Shown: positions 28,653 to 37,863 of the stretch, one piece after another
Position numbering within the stretch: position 1 is the first letter of the stretch
Layout of the letters: every line of letters begins with the position of its first letter
DNA from: Rhodococcus jostii RHA1
GTDB lineage: Bacteria; Actinomycetota; Actinomycetes; Mycobacteriales; Mycobacteriaceae
Length of the DNA: 64,000 nucleotides
Reading direction: 5' to 3'
Assembly (NCBI RefSeq): GCF_000014565.1
Contig: NC_008268.1
Span: 2,108,001-2,172,000, forward strand
The notes under the pieces: model-generated
Database searches by the model: none
What the model was told of the DNA's origin: nothing
The model's input: only the letters and a program-made list of their open reading frames with translations
Translations under genes and position numbers: made by a program

Positions 28653-31600
28653 TCACCTCGAACCGGCGAGCATGTCCAGGATTTCGGCGCGCACCGCGCG
28701 ACGCGACCAGTTGCCGAACCGCTCCTGCGCCGACTCCCAGCGGTCCTGGCCCACGCGCTCGAGCACGAACGCGACGTGCCGGGGGTGTCGCAGCGACGCG
28801 ATGTCCTGCCGGGCACGGGCTTTCGCGGAGAGCGCCAGCAGCGCGAGGCCCCGATCCTGATCACCGTGCGCGAGCTCGAAGCACCCCACCCCGGCCGCGA
28901 CGGTTCCGGTGACCGGCAGATCCTGGTAGGCACCCTGTCCCAGCCTCGACAGCGCCGCCTCCGCGAGCTTCGGCACGAACTCCACCATCATCTCGGACCG
29001 GCCGTGCAGCACGTGGGCGCACACCACCGACGCCGCCAGCATCATTCCGAACGGATCGGCGTGCGGCTCGGTCAACATCCGGGGATACACCATGTCCAGC
29101 GCCTCGCGGTAGCGGGCGAGCCCGCGTTCGACGTCGCCGTCCGCGAGATCGATTTCCGCGAGACTGCCGGTGGCGGCGGCCCGCCATTCGTCCGGCCGAT
29201 GGTCGTCGGTCCCGGTCCCGGTGCCCGCGCCGCGATGCTCGAGTACCGTCTCGGCCAGCACCTTCCGGCCGGCCTCCACGTCACCGGCGGCGATCAGCGC
29301 TGAGGCCTGGAAGCCCCACAGCTGATCGGCCTCCTCCTGCGCACCCAGCTTCCGCATGCCGTCGACAGCATCCTGATAGTGCCGCACCGCGTCCCGGTAC
29401 TCACCGGACTGGCTCTGCAGCGAACCGAGGAACTGCGACGCCATCGCCGTGCCCCACACGTCACCGATCGCCCCGCACAGTTCGGACACGGTCGTGGCAT
29501 CCTTCATCGCGCCGCGGAAGTCGCCGAGGTTCTCCCGCATACTGGCCCGCGCGGAGACGGCGGCCGCGCGGGTCTCCGGATCCTCGGACCGCACGCCTTC
29601 CGCGACGATCCTCGCCAGGCGCCGACCCGAACCCAGAGACAGGATGAGTCGCACCGCGAACCCGGTGACCGACGGTAGGTCGGGGCGCTCCCGGAGCACG
29701 TGACGCAGCCGGATCCGGGCACGGGCGAGCGTGCGTGTCTGGCCACCGAACACCAGGTGCATCGCCGCGAGAAGGAACGTGTACGCCACCAGTTCCGAAC
29801 CGACGTCCGTCAGGTCGGCGTCCGCCGTCGACCCGAGAATCCTTGGGGTCCAGTTCATCACTTCCGAGTGCGCGCCCCGAATGGCCCACAGTCCGCCCAG
29901 CACCGGGAACACGGTCGCCACCGTCTCGGCGTCGTCGCGCTCGACCGCCCACCGGAGGACCGCGAGCAGGTTGTCGTGGTCGGCGTCGATGTCGTCCGCG
30001 AGCGCGACCTGGTCGGCACGGCACCGGCGGAGCGCATCGGAAGCGAATCGGCTTGCCCAGACCCCTTGGCGAGCAAACACTTCCGTTCCCTCGCCGGCCG
30101 CCGCGAGTTGTTCCTCGCCGTATTCACGCACCGTCTCGAGCATGTAGTAGCGCAGTGTGTCCGACGTCTCCGACACGGACAGCAGCGATTGGTTGACGAG
30201 GCCCTCGACGGCGTCCACGACGTCGTCGACGCCGTCCCACTCCGCGATCGTCCGGGCGGCGTCGAGAGTGAACCCGGCCGGGAACCGGCAGAGTCTGCGC
30301 AGCGCGATCTGCTGTTGCTCACCCAGAAGCTGCCAGCTCCAGTCGATGACGGCGTGCAGGGTGCGGTGCCGTTCGGGCGACGTCGGGTCGTGGGATCGCA
30401 GTAGCGCGAACCGGTGCTCGAGCCGTCGGCCGATGTCCTCGACGCTCATGCTGCGCACCCGGGCCGCGGCGAGTTCGATCGCGAGCGGGAGACCGTCGAG
30501 GGTGCGGCAGACGCTGCGCACCGTTTCCGGGTCGAGGCGCGCGGTGGGCCGCACGGCGCGAGCCCGCGCCGTGAACAGTTGCACGGCCGGCGCGTCGTCG
30601 TCGTCGATCGCCAGCGGCGGCAGCGGGTACACGGCCTCGGACGCGAGCATGAGAGGGGACCGGCTGGTGGCGAGGACGGTCAGCTGGTCGCCGGCGGCCA
30701 CCAGGTCGGCCACGACCTCGGAGCAGGCGCCGATGACGTGCTCACAGTTGTCGAGGATCAGGAGCATGGGCCCTGCCGACAGCGCTTCCCGGAGCCGTTC
30801 CCGCGCCGAATGGACGCGGCTGACCGTGAGCCGGCCCGGCGCGATGTCGACCTCGCTGAGCCCGAGCGTGCTGCTGATCGCCGCCACGACGTCCTCGCTG
30901 CTGCGCAGCGACGCGAGTTCCACCAGAGCCACGGACGTTCCCGCGGCTGCCCGCGCGCCCAGTTCGTGGGCGAGTCGCGTCTTGCCGGCACCGCCGGGCC
31001 CGAGGACGGTCACCACCCGCGAGGATGTGAGCAGCTTCTCGATCTCCGCGATGTCCGAGTCGCGTCCCAGGAGCGCGTTGGGTGCCGCGCGGAGCCCGAT
31101 CGCCGTCCGATCCGGCGACGCGAGGTGCGGAGCCGCCACGTCATCGGAACGTCCGCCCCGCAGGATCTCGGTGTGCAGGGCGACGAGCGCCTGCGACGGA
31201 TCGGACCCCAGCCGGGACACCATCCGCTTGCGGAACGTCGCGAACACGTCCAGCGCCTCGTTGTCCCGTCCGAGCCCGGCGAGCGCCCGCATCAGGTGCG
31301 CGTGCGCCTGCTCGTCGAGAGGTTCGGCGGCGACGTGGGCCAGCGCCTTCGGGAGGGCGGCGTCCCAGTCCTCCACCTTCACCAGCGCAGCAAGTTCCGC
31401 GGCCTCGAGTTGCGCCCGGATCACGGCGGCGTCGGCAGCGAGTTCCGTTGCGGCGGCACTGCCGGGAAGGTCGGCGCCGGGGTCGCCGCGCCACAGCGCG
31501 AGGACGTCGCGGATCTCGTCGGGCCCGACGCTGCGACCGTTCCCCCGGCCCCGCAGCCGACGTGCCACGTCTTCTGCGCGCGCCAGATCGACGGCATCCC

Positions 31601-31910
31601 TGGGCACCGCCAGCCGGTAACCGGCCGGGCCGATCTCCAGTGCTCCGTCCGGCAACGCCGCACGCAGACGGGAGACCTGCGTGTGCAGCGCGTTCATCGG
31701 GGACCGCGGCGGATCGTCGCCCCACACCTCGTCGATGAGGGCCTGCGCCGACCGACTCCGGCCGGGATCGCGGGCGAGCGCCACCAGCAGACTGCGCGCG
31801 CGGGTGCCGGGCAGCGGTGCGAGCACGCCCGATCGCCACGTCGATACCTCACCCAACAAGGCGACCTGGATCGGTGTGCTCGCCGGCGCCACCCTCTCGT
31901 CCACGCTCAT
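28653..31910 (-). CDS. SARP/AfsR-like regulator with NB-ARC-type ATPase
   Basis: A 1085-residue multidomain regulator. Residues about 15-100 are an OmpR-like winged helix ([20 protein letters not shown]), 105-250 a bacterial transcriptional activation domain, about 280-620 an ATPase with P-loop GPGGAGKT at 304-311 and [10 protein letters not shown] near 405, and the rest is helical repeat sequence. Such AfsR/SARP proteins activate specialised metabolism. No large biosynthetic cluster is adjacent, so the target is unclear. ATG at 31910 was chosen because the winged helix begins soon after. It is divergent from menA by 76 bp and convergent with the IclR gene. Confidence 0.88.
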   Translation of the reverse strand: MSVDERVAPASTPIQVALLGEVSTWRSGVLAPLPGTRARSLLVALARDPGRSRSAQALIDEVWGDDPPRSPMNALHTQVSRLRAALPDGALEIGPAGYRLAVPRDAVDLARAEDVARRLRGRGNGRSVGPDEIRDVLALWRGDPGADLPGSAAATELAADAAVIRAQLEAAELAALVKVEDWDAALPKALAHVAAEPLDEQAHAHLMRALAGLGRDNEALDVFATFRKRMVSRLGSDPSQALVALHTEILRGGRSDDVAAPHLASPDRTAIGLRAAPNALLGRDSDIAEIEKLLTSSRVVTVLGPGGAGKTRLAHELGARAAAGTSVALVELASLRSSEDVVAAISSTLGLSEVDIAPGRLTVSRVHSARERLREALSAGPMLLILDNCEHVIGACSEVVADLVAAGDQLTVLATSRSPLMLASEAVYPLPPLAIDDDDAPAVQLFTARARAVRPTARLDPETVRSVCRTLDGLPLAIELAAARVRSMSVEDIGRRLEHRFALLRSHDPTSPERHRTLHAVIDWSWQLLGEQQQIALRRLCRFPAGFTLDAARTIAEWDGVDDVVDAVEGLVNQSLLSVSETSDTLRYYMLETVREYGEEQLAAAGEGTEVFARQGVWASRFASDALRRCRADQVALADDIDADHDNLLAVLRWAVERDDAETVATVFPVLGGLWAIRGAHSEVMNWTPRILGSTADADLTDVGSELVAYTFLLAAMHLVFGGQTRTLARARIRLRHVLRERPDLPSVTGFAVRLILSLGSGRRLARIVAEGVRSEDPETRAAAVSARASMRENLGDFRGAMKDATTVSELCGAIGDVWGTAMASQFLGSLQSQSGEYRDAVRHYQDAVDGMRKLGAQEEADQLWGFQASALIAAGDVEAGRKVLAETVLEHRGAGTGTGTDDHRPDEWRAAATGSLAEIDLADGDVERGLARYREALDMVYPRMLTEPHADPFGMMLAASVVCAHVLHGRSEMMVEFVPKLAEAALSRLGQGAYQDLPVTGTVAAGVGCFELAHGDQDRGLALLALSAKARARQDIASLRHPRHVAFVLERVGQDRWESAQERFGNWSRRAVRAEILDMLAGSR

Positions 31911-31986
31911 GTGCTGGTCCACCGCGTTCGATGGTATTGCACGGCGTGGGTGCGGGCGTCTTCTCGCTCGGTGCAAAGATCGGTAC

Positions 31987-32856
31987 ATGGCAACGGCTGC
32001 TCAATGGATCGAAGGCGCTCGACCGCGCACCCTCCCGAACGCGATCGCCCCGGTGCTCGTGGGCACCGGCGCCGCGGCGTCGCTCGGCGGCGCGGTGTGG
32101 TGGAAGGCAGTGTTGGCACTGGTGGTCTCTCTCGCGTTGATCGTGGGCGTCAATTTCGCCAACGACTACTCGGACGGGATCCGCGGCACCGACGACGAGC
32201 GGGTGGGGCCGCTGCGGCTCGTCGGGTCGAAGCTGGTGAAACCGTCGGCGGTGAAGGCTGCGGCCATCGCCTGCTTCGGCGTCGCCGCGGTGGCCGGTCT
32301 GGCCCTCGCCGTCACCACCGCCTGGTGGCTCGTGCTGATCGGCGCCCTCTGCATCGTGGGCGCCTGGTTCTACACCGGCGGCAAGAAGCCGTACGGGTAC
32401 AGCGGCTTCGGCGAGGTCGCCGTCTTCGTGTTCTTCGGTCTCGTCGCCGTGCTGGGCACCCAGTACGTGCAGGCCGAGACGGTGGACTGGGCCGGTCTCG
32501 TGTCCGCGATCGCAGTCGGTTCGTTCTCGAGCGCGGTTCTCGTCGCCAACAATCTGCGGGACATTCCCACCGACACCGAGTCCGGCAAGCGCACGCTCGC
32601 CGTCCGGCTCGGCGACTCGCGTACCCGCATCCTGCATCTCGTCACGCTGACGGTTCCGTTCGTGGTGACTCTCGTCCTGGTGCTGCGCACCCCCTGGTCG
32701 CTCGTCGGGCTGCTCGCGCTGCCTCTCGCGGTCCGGGCGAACGCGCCGGTCCGCTCCGGCGGCCTGGGCCTCGCACTGATTCCCGCGCTTCGGGATTCGG
32801 GGCTGGCGATGCTGATCTGGGGCGCCGCCACCGCCGTGGCCCTGTCGGCCGCCTGA
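31987..32856 (+). CDS. menA: 1,4-Dihydroxy-2-naphthoate polyprenyltransferase
   Basis: A 289-residue UbiA-family membrane enzyme with about eight membrane helices. The first aspartate motif is [17 protein letters not shown] (59-75) and the second is [18 protein letters not shown] near residue 184, both typical of MenA. It attaches the polyprenyl chain to DHNA, releasing CO2. ATG at 31987 is the start that gives the family N-terminus [17 protein letters not shown]. The men genes of this window thus cover MenD, C, E, B, A, G and J. It is convergent with a small membrane protein gene. Confidence 0.94.
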   Translation: MATAAQWIEGARPRTLPNAIAPVLVGTGAAASLGGAVWWKAVLALVVSLALIVGVNFANDYSDGIRGTDDERVGPLRLVGSKLVKPSAVKAAAIACFGVAAVAGLALAVTTAWWLVLIGALCIVGAWFYTGGKKPYGYSGFGEVAVFVFFGLVAVLGTQYVQAETVDWAGLVSAIAVGSFSSAVLVANNLRDIPTDTESGKRTLAVRLGDSRTRILHLVTLTVPFVVTLVLVLRTPWSLVGLLALPLAVRANAPVRSGGLGLALIPALRDSGLAMLIWGAATAVALSAA

Positions 32857-32869
32857 GCGGCCCGCCGGG

Positions 32870-33250
32870 TCAGTCGCCGTCCGGGAGGACGATACCGAGG
32901 ATGAAGTTGACGATCGAGATGATCAGGCCTCCCCACACGGCGGTCCAGAAGCCGTCGACGGTCAGTCCGTAATCGGTCTGGGAGCTCAACCATGCGGTGA
33001 GCAGCAGCATCAGGGCGTTGATCACCAGGGTGAACAGGCCGAGCGTCAGGATCAGCAACGGCAGCGACAGCAGCTTCACCAGTGGTTTGACGAAGATGTT
33101 GACGACGGTGAACACCGCCGCGATGCCGAGCAGCACCACGATGTCCCATCCGGTTCCGTTGCCCGAACTGGAGATGTCGATGCCCGACACCCAGGCTGCC
33201 GCCAGCCAGATCGCGAACGCGTTGATGACGAGGCGTACCAAGAAGGTCAT
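32870..33250 (-). CDS. Phage_holin_4-like (YvlD type) small membrane protein
   Basis: A 126-residue protein with four hydrophobic segments. It opens MTFLVRLVINAFAIWLAAAW and contains NIFVKPLVKLLSLPLLILTLGL, the signature of the family once called phage holin 4_2/YvlD. These are chromosomal membrane proteins, not evidence for a prophage. Function unknown. It lies 59 bp downstream of the Clp-N gene on the same strand and may be part of that unit. Confidence 0.82.
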   Translation of the reverse strand: MTFLVRLVINAFAIWLAAAWVSGIDISSSGNGTGWDIVVLLGIAAVFTVVNIFVKPLVKLLSLPLLILTLGLFTLVINALMLLLTAWLSSQTDYGLTVDGFWTAVWGGLIISIVNFILGIVLPDGD

Positions 33251-33309
33251 GGGTGCATGCTGGCACACCGTTCGGACAAACGGGAACCGGATAACCCGGG
33301 ACCGGACGG

Positions 33310-33876
33310 TCAGGCGGCGCGGTCGTCGAGTGCCGCGTGGACGCGACGGCGGAGTTCGCCGACACCGATCTGGACCTCGAGGATATCCCGCGTCGTGCCG
33401 TCGGCCATTCGCAGCACTCCGAGGAGAATGTGCTCGGCGCCGATGTGATCGTCCTTGCGCGCCAGCGCCTCCCGCAGTGACAGTTCGATCGCCTTCTTGG
33501 CGTCGCGGGTGAACCCGATGTGCCCCGACTTCCGGCCGAACCAGCCGCGCTTCTCCGACGGCTCCTCGGGATCGAGGACGCCCTTGCCGAAGTTCTGCTC
33601 GAGGCTCTGACGCACCGCGTCGAGGTCGATGCCGATCGATTCGAGCGCTTCCGCGTCGGCGGCACTCAAGGCCGTGCCGCGCGTCGCGACGGTCGATCGC
33701 GACTTCTCCTCCTCGATGCCGGCGTCGGCGAGGATGCCGTGGACGGGTTCGGTTTTGACGGACAGCAGCGCGAGCACGAGGTGTTCGGGCCCGATCTGTG
33801 GCGACTTCAGTACGCGCGCTTCCTGTTGCGCGCCGATCACCACGGCCCGAGCGTCCGTCGAGAATCGTTCGAACAT
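33310..33876 (-). CDS. Stand-alone Clp N-domain protein
   Basis: A 188-residue protein made of two Clp amino-terminal repeats: MFERFSTDARAVVIGAQQEA with IGPEHLVLALL (about 28-38), and FTRDAKKAIELSLREALARK with IGAEHILLGVL (about 146-156). There is no AAA+ ATPase domain. In ClpC the N domain binds adaptors and substrates, so this may act as an adaptor or decoy, or as a modified-substrate binder. It is 6 bp downstream of an HTH gene and shares its promoter. Confidence 0.85.
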   Translation of the reverse strand: MFERFSTDARAVVIGAQQEARVLKSPQIGPEHLVLALLSVKTEPVHGILADAGIEEEKSRSTVATRGTALSAADAEALESIGIDLDAVRQSLEQNFGKGVLDPEEPSEKRGWFGRKSGHIGFTRDAKKAIELSLREALARKDDHIGAEHILLGVLRMADGTTRDILEVQIGVGELRRRVHAALDDRAA

Positions 33877-33882
33877 GCGCCG

Positions 33883-34098
33883 TTACCTCCCTCTCCGATT
33901 GTGCTTCTGATGGACGGCCTGCCTGCTCACCTCGAGGGAGTCGGCGATCGCCTGCCAGGACCAGCCCTGGGCGCGGGCGTTGGCGACCTGGATGGCCTCG
34001 AGCCGTTCGAGGAGACGCCGCAGCGCACGCACGGCCCGCAACCCCTCGGCGGGGTCTGGGCTGCCCGCTGCTGCGGCGAGTGTGGTTGCTTCGGTCAT
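33883..34098 (-). CDS. Small HTH protein paired with the Clp N-domain gene
   Basis: A 71-residue protein: a helical N-terminal part (EGLRAVRALRRLLERLEAIQ) followed by an HTH of sigma-region-4 style, GWSWQAIADSLEVSRQAVHQ, and a basic tail KHNRRGR. I choose ATG 34098: the predicted -10 ends 8 bases upstream, making a leaderless transcript, and a longer frame would run through the operator. It probably represses its own promoter and thus the Clp-N gene. The pair is a recurrent actinobacterial arrangement whose function is not established to my knowledge. Confidence 0.78.
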   Translation of the reverse strand: MTEATTLAAAAGSPDPAEGLRAVRALRRLLERLEAIQVANARAQGWSWQAIADSLEVSRQAVHQKHNRRGR

Positions 34099-34101
34099 GC
34101 A

Positions 34102-34146
34102 TGTCAATCTAGGTTGACACCGATCGGGTGTCAACCCTCCTTGACA
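34102..34146 (-). promoter_or_regulatory. Promoter with palindromic TTGACA operator for the HTH-ClpN unit
   Basis: On the minus strand TTGACA (34134-34129), a 17-bp spacer and TAGATT (34111-34106) form a sigma-A-like promoter with a start site near the ATG at 34098. A perfect palindrome, GGTTGACACC (34112-34121) and GGTGTCAACC (34127-34136) with a 5-bp spacer, covers the -35. The same half-site recurs as TGTCAA at 34102, TTGACA at 34114, TGTCAA at 34129 and TTGACA at 34141, alternating in orientation with spacings of 12, 15 and 12 bp. Confidence 0.72.
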
Positions 34147-34165
34147 GATCCCCGGGGGGCGGTCG

Positions 34166-34918
34166 TCAGTACGCCGCGACCGCCCCGTCGACGGCGATCT
34201 GCAGGTCCTTCTGCACGACGTGGGCGATGTCCATCGGTTTCGCCGGAAGGTCGAACAGCGGCTCGCCGACGAAGACGCTGGCCGACTTCACGTTCTCGGT
34301 ATCGGGCCCATCGGCGTCCGGCCCGTAACTGAGGCCGATGGACAGCAGCACGGGTGAGACTCCGCGATCTGCCGCACGTTTCGCGATGTGACCGATGCCG
34401 CTGTTGATGTGCTGCAGGCGGGTCGGGTCGTCCTCGTTGCACGTGCCCTCGGGAAAGATCGCCAGGTTGTCACCGCGGCACAGCCGTTCGGCGGAGATGT
34501 CCATCATGAGCCTGCCTGCATCGGCGACCGCCCGCAGACCGTAGTTCTTGCTGCGGAACACCGGGATACCGCCCATCATGTCGACCTTCTTGTGCAGGTC
34601 GGGATCGACGAACAATTCGTCCTTCGCGAGCACCCGGGTGCGTCCGATCGCGCGGCGCAGCGGCGTCTTCCAGGCCGTGGCCGCGAGCGTGTACTGATCG
34701 CTGTGGGTGATGTGATTGGCGGCGACGATCAGCACCCTGCCGGACTTCACCAGCCCGGCCAGCTGCGCCTTCGCGTCGTCGGCGTACGTGATCCGCGGCC
34801 GGTACTTCGCATACAGCGACGCGTACGCCAGCTTGGCGAGCGCCCGATTCTGCTGATGGTCGCGGTAGTACGCGTACACCGCTTCGTAGTTCTCGAGAGT
34901 TACCTCGGGCTTGTCCAT
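34166..34918 (-). CDS. PlsC-like acyltransferase
   Basis: A 250-residue glycerolipid acyltransferase. The catalytic NHITHSD (HX4D) is near residue 68 and FPEGTCNED near 153. It would transfer an acyl group to lysophosphatidate or a related acceptor at the membrane surface. No clear membrane helix is visible, so it may be peripheral. It is divergent from the GNAT gene; a possible operator lies in the gap. It terminates about 20 bp before the operator region of the HTH-ClpN unit. Confidence 0.82.
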   Translation of the reverse strand: MDKPEVTLENYEAVYAYYRDHQQNRALAKLAYASLYAKYRPRITYADDAKAQLAGLVKSGRVLIVAANHITHSDQYTLAATAWKTPLRRAIGRTRVLAKDELFVDPDLHKKVDMMGGIPVFRSKNYGLRAVADAGRLMMDISAERLCRGDNLAIFPEGTCNEDDPTRLQHINSGIGHIAKRAADRGVSPVLLSIGLSYGPDADGPDTENVKSASVFVGEPLFDLPAKPMDIAHVVQKDLQIAVDGAVAAY

Positions 34919-34955
34919 CCTCGTCCCCGATCCGTCGTCCTATCGCCAGGCTACC

Positions 34956-34980
34956 AACCTACGGTTGCGTAGCCTACGGT
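34956..34980. promoter_or_regulatory. CCTACGGT repeats in the acyltransferase promoter region
   Basis: AACCTACG-GTTG-CGTAGCCT (34956-34975) is an imperfect palindrome with 6 of 8 paired positions, and CCTACGGT occurs twice in direct orientation (34958 and 34973, 15 bp apart). This resembles TetR-type operators, and lies 38 bp upstream of the acyltransferase start. The regulator is not in the window. Confidence 0.4.
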
Positions 34981-35044
34981 GGAGTAAGTTTGGGAAAGTG
35001 CAGGGAAACTGTGCGAACAGCACGATTTCGGGTAAAAAAGACCT

Positions 35045-35590
35045 GTGATCCGCCCGGCCATTTCCACCGACCTGCCCGCTCTGCAAGACATCGAAATCGC
35101 GGCGGGTGCGCCGTTTCGTGACATCGGAATGGACGCCGTCGCCGACGATCCCCCGTTCACACTCGACGAGCTGACCGAATACCTCCAGCTGGAATGCATT
35201 TGGGTCGCCGTCGACGTAGACGACGCACCGGTCGCATACGCACTCGTCGCCGTGGTCGACGGAGCCGCCCACATCGAGCAGGTGTCGGTCCACCCCGGCC
35301 ACGCCCGCCAGGGGCTCGGCGCCCTGCTCCTCGACGAGATCTCGTCGTGGGCGGCGGTCCGCGGACTGCCCGCCCTCACCCTCACCACGTTCGTCGACGT
35401 CCCGTGGAACGCCCCCTACTACGAGCGACTGGGTTTCCGTCCCCTGCCGGAAGACACCCTGACCCCGGGCCTGTCGCGTATCCGCGCCGACGAGGCCCGG
35501 CACGGCCTCGCCGCGTGGCCGCGGGTCACGATGTCCCGCCCGGTGACGGCGCCGGTGCGGACCGCCGCGACCGCGCCTCAGCCGGGCTGA
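35045..35590 (+). CDS. GNAT family N-acetyltransferase
   Basis: A 181-residue GNAT protein. The acetyl-CoA loop lies in [20 protein letters not shown] (about 80-99), followed by [20 protein letters not shown], the typical C-terminal motif B region. The acceptor is unknown. The last 30 residues are Ala/Thr-rich and look disordered. GTG start at 35045. Its 3' end overlaps the convergent cysteine-synthase-like gene by 13 bp. Confidence 0.85.
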   Translation: MIRPAISTDLPALQDIEIAAGAPFRDIGMDAVADDPPFTLDELTEYLQLECIWVAVDVDDAPVAYALVAVVDGAAHIEQVSVHPGHARQGLGALLLDEISSWAAVRGLPALTLTTFVDVPWNAPYYERLGFRPLPEDTLTPGLSRIRADEARHGLAAWPRVTMSRPVTAPVRTAATAPQPG

Positions 35591-36687
35591 CCCGGCCACT
35601 CCCCCGTCGCAGCGAAGCGGTCGAGCACCGCGGCCGGACCCGTGAGGTCGATACCCTCCCCGGCCACCCAGTCGTCGTCGAAGTAGGTGTCCGCGTAGCG
35701 TTCGCCGCCGTCGCACAGGATCGTGACCACACTGCCGGACCGTCCGGCCGCGAGCATCTCGGCGACGACGGCGAACGCACCCCACAGGTTCGTTCCCGTG
35801 GAGCCGCCGACCCGGCGGCCCAGCACCGAACTGGCGTGCCGAGCCGTGGCGATGGACGCGGCGTCGGGCACCCGCATCATCCGGTCGATGACCTGCCCGA
35901 CGAACGACGGCTCGACCCGCGGCCTGCCGATGCCCTCGATGCGCGAGGGCATCCCCGTCGCGTAGTCGCAGGAGTTGGAGTCGTAGCCGCCGAAGAACGC
36001 CGAGTTCTCCGGATCGACCACGAGCAGACGGGTCGCGTGCCTGCGGTAGCGGATGTACCGGCCCAGCGTCGCGCTGGTGCCGCCGGTTCCGGCGCTCATG
36101 ACGAGCCACTCCGGCACCGGATGCTCTTCACGAATCATCTGGTGGTAGATCGACTCGGCGATATTGTTGTTGCCCCGCCAGTCGGTGGCCCGCTCCGCGT
36201 GCGTGAACTGGTCCATGAAGTGACCGTTCGTTTCCGCGGCGAGCCGCCGGGCCTCGCTGTAGATCTCCGGCGGCCGGTCGATGAAGTGGCAGCGACCGCC
36301 CTGCGCCTCGATGAGCGCGATCTTCGCGCCGCTCGTGCTGCGCGGCACGACGGCCACGAAGTCGAGACCGAGCATCTTCGCGAAGTACGCCTCGCTGACG
36401 GCCGTGGACCCCGAGGACGCCTCGATGACCGTCGTCCCCTCGGTGATCCATCCGTTGCAGATCGCGTAAAGGAACAGCGACCGGGCCAGGCGATGCTTGA
36501 GGCTGCCCGTGATGTGGGTCGACTCGTCCTTCAGATAGAGCTGCACACCCCATTCGACGGGCAGCGGGTACCGCAGCAGGTGCGTGTCGGCGCTGCGCTG
36601 CGCATCGGCGTCGATGAGGCGGACGGCGTTGTCCACCCAGTCACGCGGAAAGCTCCGGTCGATGACGACGCAGTCGCCGTCCGTCAC
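35578..36687 (-). CDS. CysK2-like PLP-dependent cysteine synthase family protein
   Basis: A 369-residue fold-type II PLP enzyme. The PLP lysine is Lys64 in GSLKHR, the substrate loop SSGSTA is at 91-96, and the phosphate-binding loop [12 protein letters not shown] is near residue 198. The N-terminal region before the lysine and the C-terminal [16 protein letters not shown] match mycobacterial CysK2 (Rv0848), which makes S-sulfocysteine. It could also be a cysteine desulfhydrase. GTG start overlaps the stop of the upstream DUF4229 gene (GTGA). Confidence 0.82.
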   Translation of the reverse strand: MTDGDCVVIDRSFPRDWVDNAVRLIDADAQRSADTHLLRYPLPVEWGVQLYLKDESTHITGSLKHRLARSLFLYAICNGWITEGTTVIEASSGSTAVSEAYFAKMLGLDFVAVVPRSTSGAKIALIEAQGGRCHFIDRPPEIYSEARRLAAETNGHFMDQFTHAERATDWRGNNNIAESIYHQMIREEHPVPEWLVMSAGTGGTSATLGRYIRYRRHATRLLVVDPENSAFFGGYDSNSCDYATGMPSRIEGIGRPRVEPSFVGQVIDRMMRVPDAASIATARHASSVLGRRVGGSTGTNLWGAFAVVAEMLAAGRSGSVVTILCDGGERYADTYFDDDWVAGEGIDLTGPAAVLDRFAATGEWPGQPG

Positions 36688-37061
36688 CGGGACGTGCCCT
36701 CACCGCGGAGCCTGGCACGCAGGTCGGCCTGGTCGGCGCGACGCTGCGCGTCGAACGCGGCGATCCCCTCGTTGACCCGCCGACGGAGTTTCGCGAACAG
36801 GAGCAGCGACAGCGGGAGCGCGATGAGGACCGCGAAGATGGCCGCGACGAGCAGCGGCACGGCGACTCCGACGAGTGCGGCCACCCCGAGGATGATGGCG
36901 CCGATGACGACGACCAGCAGTAGCCGGGCGATCGAATAGATCGCGACGTCGCGCGCCAGCTGCCCCTTGGTCACCCGCCCGTCCGGCTTCGCCGGTGCGC
37001 TCGAATCGGCTGCGACGGGGCGCTCGACCTGGTCTTCTGGCTTCTCGGATGACTCACTCAC
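36684..37061 (-). CDS. DUF4229-like membrane protein
   Basis: A 125-residue protein: an acidic, Ala/Pro-rich N-terminal tail of about 30 residues, then two hydrophobic segments (about 40-64, [20 protein letters not shown], and 67-90), and a charged helical tail with [20 protein letters not shown]. The pattern is that of DUF4229. Function unknown. It occupies about the position of Rv0531 in the mycobacterial order. Translationally coupled to the CysK2-like gene by 4-bp overlap. Confidence 0.7.
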   Translation of the reverse strand: MSESSEKPEDQVERPVAADSSAPAKPDGRVTKGQLARDVAIYSIARLLLVVVIGAIILGVAALVGVAVPLLVAAIFAVLIALPLSLLLFAKLRRRVNEGIAAFDAQRRADQADLRARLRGEGTSR

Positions 37062-37248
37062 GCTCCCAGGTTACCCATCGCCGAGGCCACTCCTCACACG
37101 TCCGACTTATCCGATTTGTCTATTACCTCCCCTTTACCAACATTAGATCGTTCGAGTACCCGGGGTGCCAGATGCCACGATGACCGAGATCAGTCGCAAC
37201 AGCGGCCGGCTTCAGCACAGACCAGTCGAAAGCAGTGGAGGACCGTCG

Positions 37249-37476
37249 ATGAGCGCACCCACCTACAACGGACCCGGATTCAGCGGATCCAACGAAGCCC
37301 TCATGACCCCGGGCCAGGTGGCTGCCCTGTTCCATGTCGACCCGAAGACCGTGACGCGATGGGCGCACGCGGGCCGGCTCGGATCGCTGCGCACCCCCGG
37401 CGGGCACCGCCGCTTCCGCGAGGCCGAGGTCATGCAGCTGCTCCGCTCCCTCACGACGGAGGCAGGCCGACCCTGA
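37249..37476 (+). CDS. bldC: BldC-type MerR-like DNA-binding protein
   Basis: A 75-residue small winged-helix protein. The domain LMTPGQVAALFHVDPKTVTR, then WAHAGRLGSLRTPGGHRRFR, is nearly the whole of Streptomyces BldC, which binds head-to-tail on direct repeats to control development. I start at ATG 37249 because GTGGAGGACC precedes it; an upstream in-frame ATG at 37165 lacks a site. Rhodococcus does not sporulate, so its role must differ. The 187-bp gap upstream is AT-richer than its surroundings and probably holds a complex promoter. Confidence 0.88.
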   Translation: MSAPTYNGPGFSGSNEALMTPGQVAALFHVDPKTVTRWAHAGRLGSLRTPGGHRRFREAEVMQLLRSLTTEAGRP

Positions 37477-37612
37477 CGCTGGGCGGGCAGCCGCAGGGCT
37501 GACCGCGACCGCACTACCCGGGACGCACTGCGACCGGGCAGGTGCCCTCTGCCGCCGACGCGGCTACGCTCAGGGATACCGGCTACCCTCGAGCGGTGTA
37601 AGGAGGTGCGCG

Positions 37613-37816
37613 GTGATCTATCTGTTGGCACTCATCGGGCTCGTGACAGTGGCGGTCCTGCTCTGGAAGGCATTCGGCCCGAACACGAGGCCCGTGCTCA
37701 GCAATCGGGTGCAGGGACCCGACGACGACCCGGATTTCCTCTGGAAGGTGGATCGGGAGACCCGTCGGAAGAAGTCCGACGAACCCGAGGCCGGTCCGGC
37801 GGACCCCGCCGGGTGA
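37613..37816 (+). CDS. Small single-helix membrane protein
   Basis: A 67-residue protein: one N-terminal hydrophobic segment (MIYLLALIGLVTVAVLLWKA) and a charged cytoplasmic tail with RVQGPDDDPDFLWKVDRETR. The tail looks conserved and folded-interaction-like, not random. The start GTG at 37613 follows the strong site AAGGAGGTG. I know such proteins next to bldC-like genes in actinobacteria but not a function. A hairpin follows the stop. Confidence 0.75.
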   Translation: MIYLLALIGLVTVAVLLWKAFGPNTRPVLSNRVQGPDDDPDFLWKVDRETRRKKSDEPEAGPADPAG

Positions 37817-37826
37817 GCCGAAGCCG

Positions 37827-37849
37827 GGGTGCCGGTCGACCCGGCACCC
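37827..37849. terminator. Hairpin between convergent small membrane protein and ParA genes
   Basis: GGGTGCCGG (37827-37835) pairs exactly with 37841-37849 around TCGAC. It lies between two convergent stops (37816 and 37864). Confidence 0.75.
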
Positions 37850-37863
37850 TCGGCGTCATTGCC

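Noticed and set aside
32870..33250. Holin-like protein as a prophage remnant
   Set aside because: The YvlD/phage_holin_4 family is a common chromosomal membrane family, and no phage genes are near.
34141..34146. TTGACA as a plus-strand -35 element
   Set aside because: No -10-like sequence lies about 17 bp downstream and no plus-strand gene follows; it is better explained as a fourth operator half-site.
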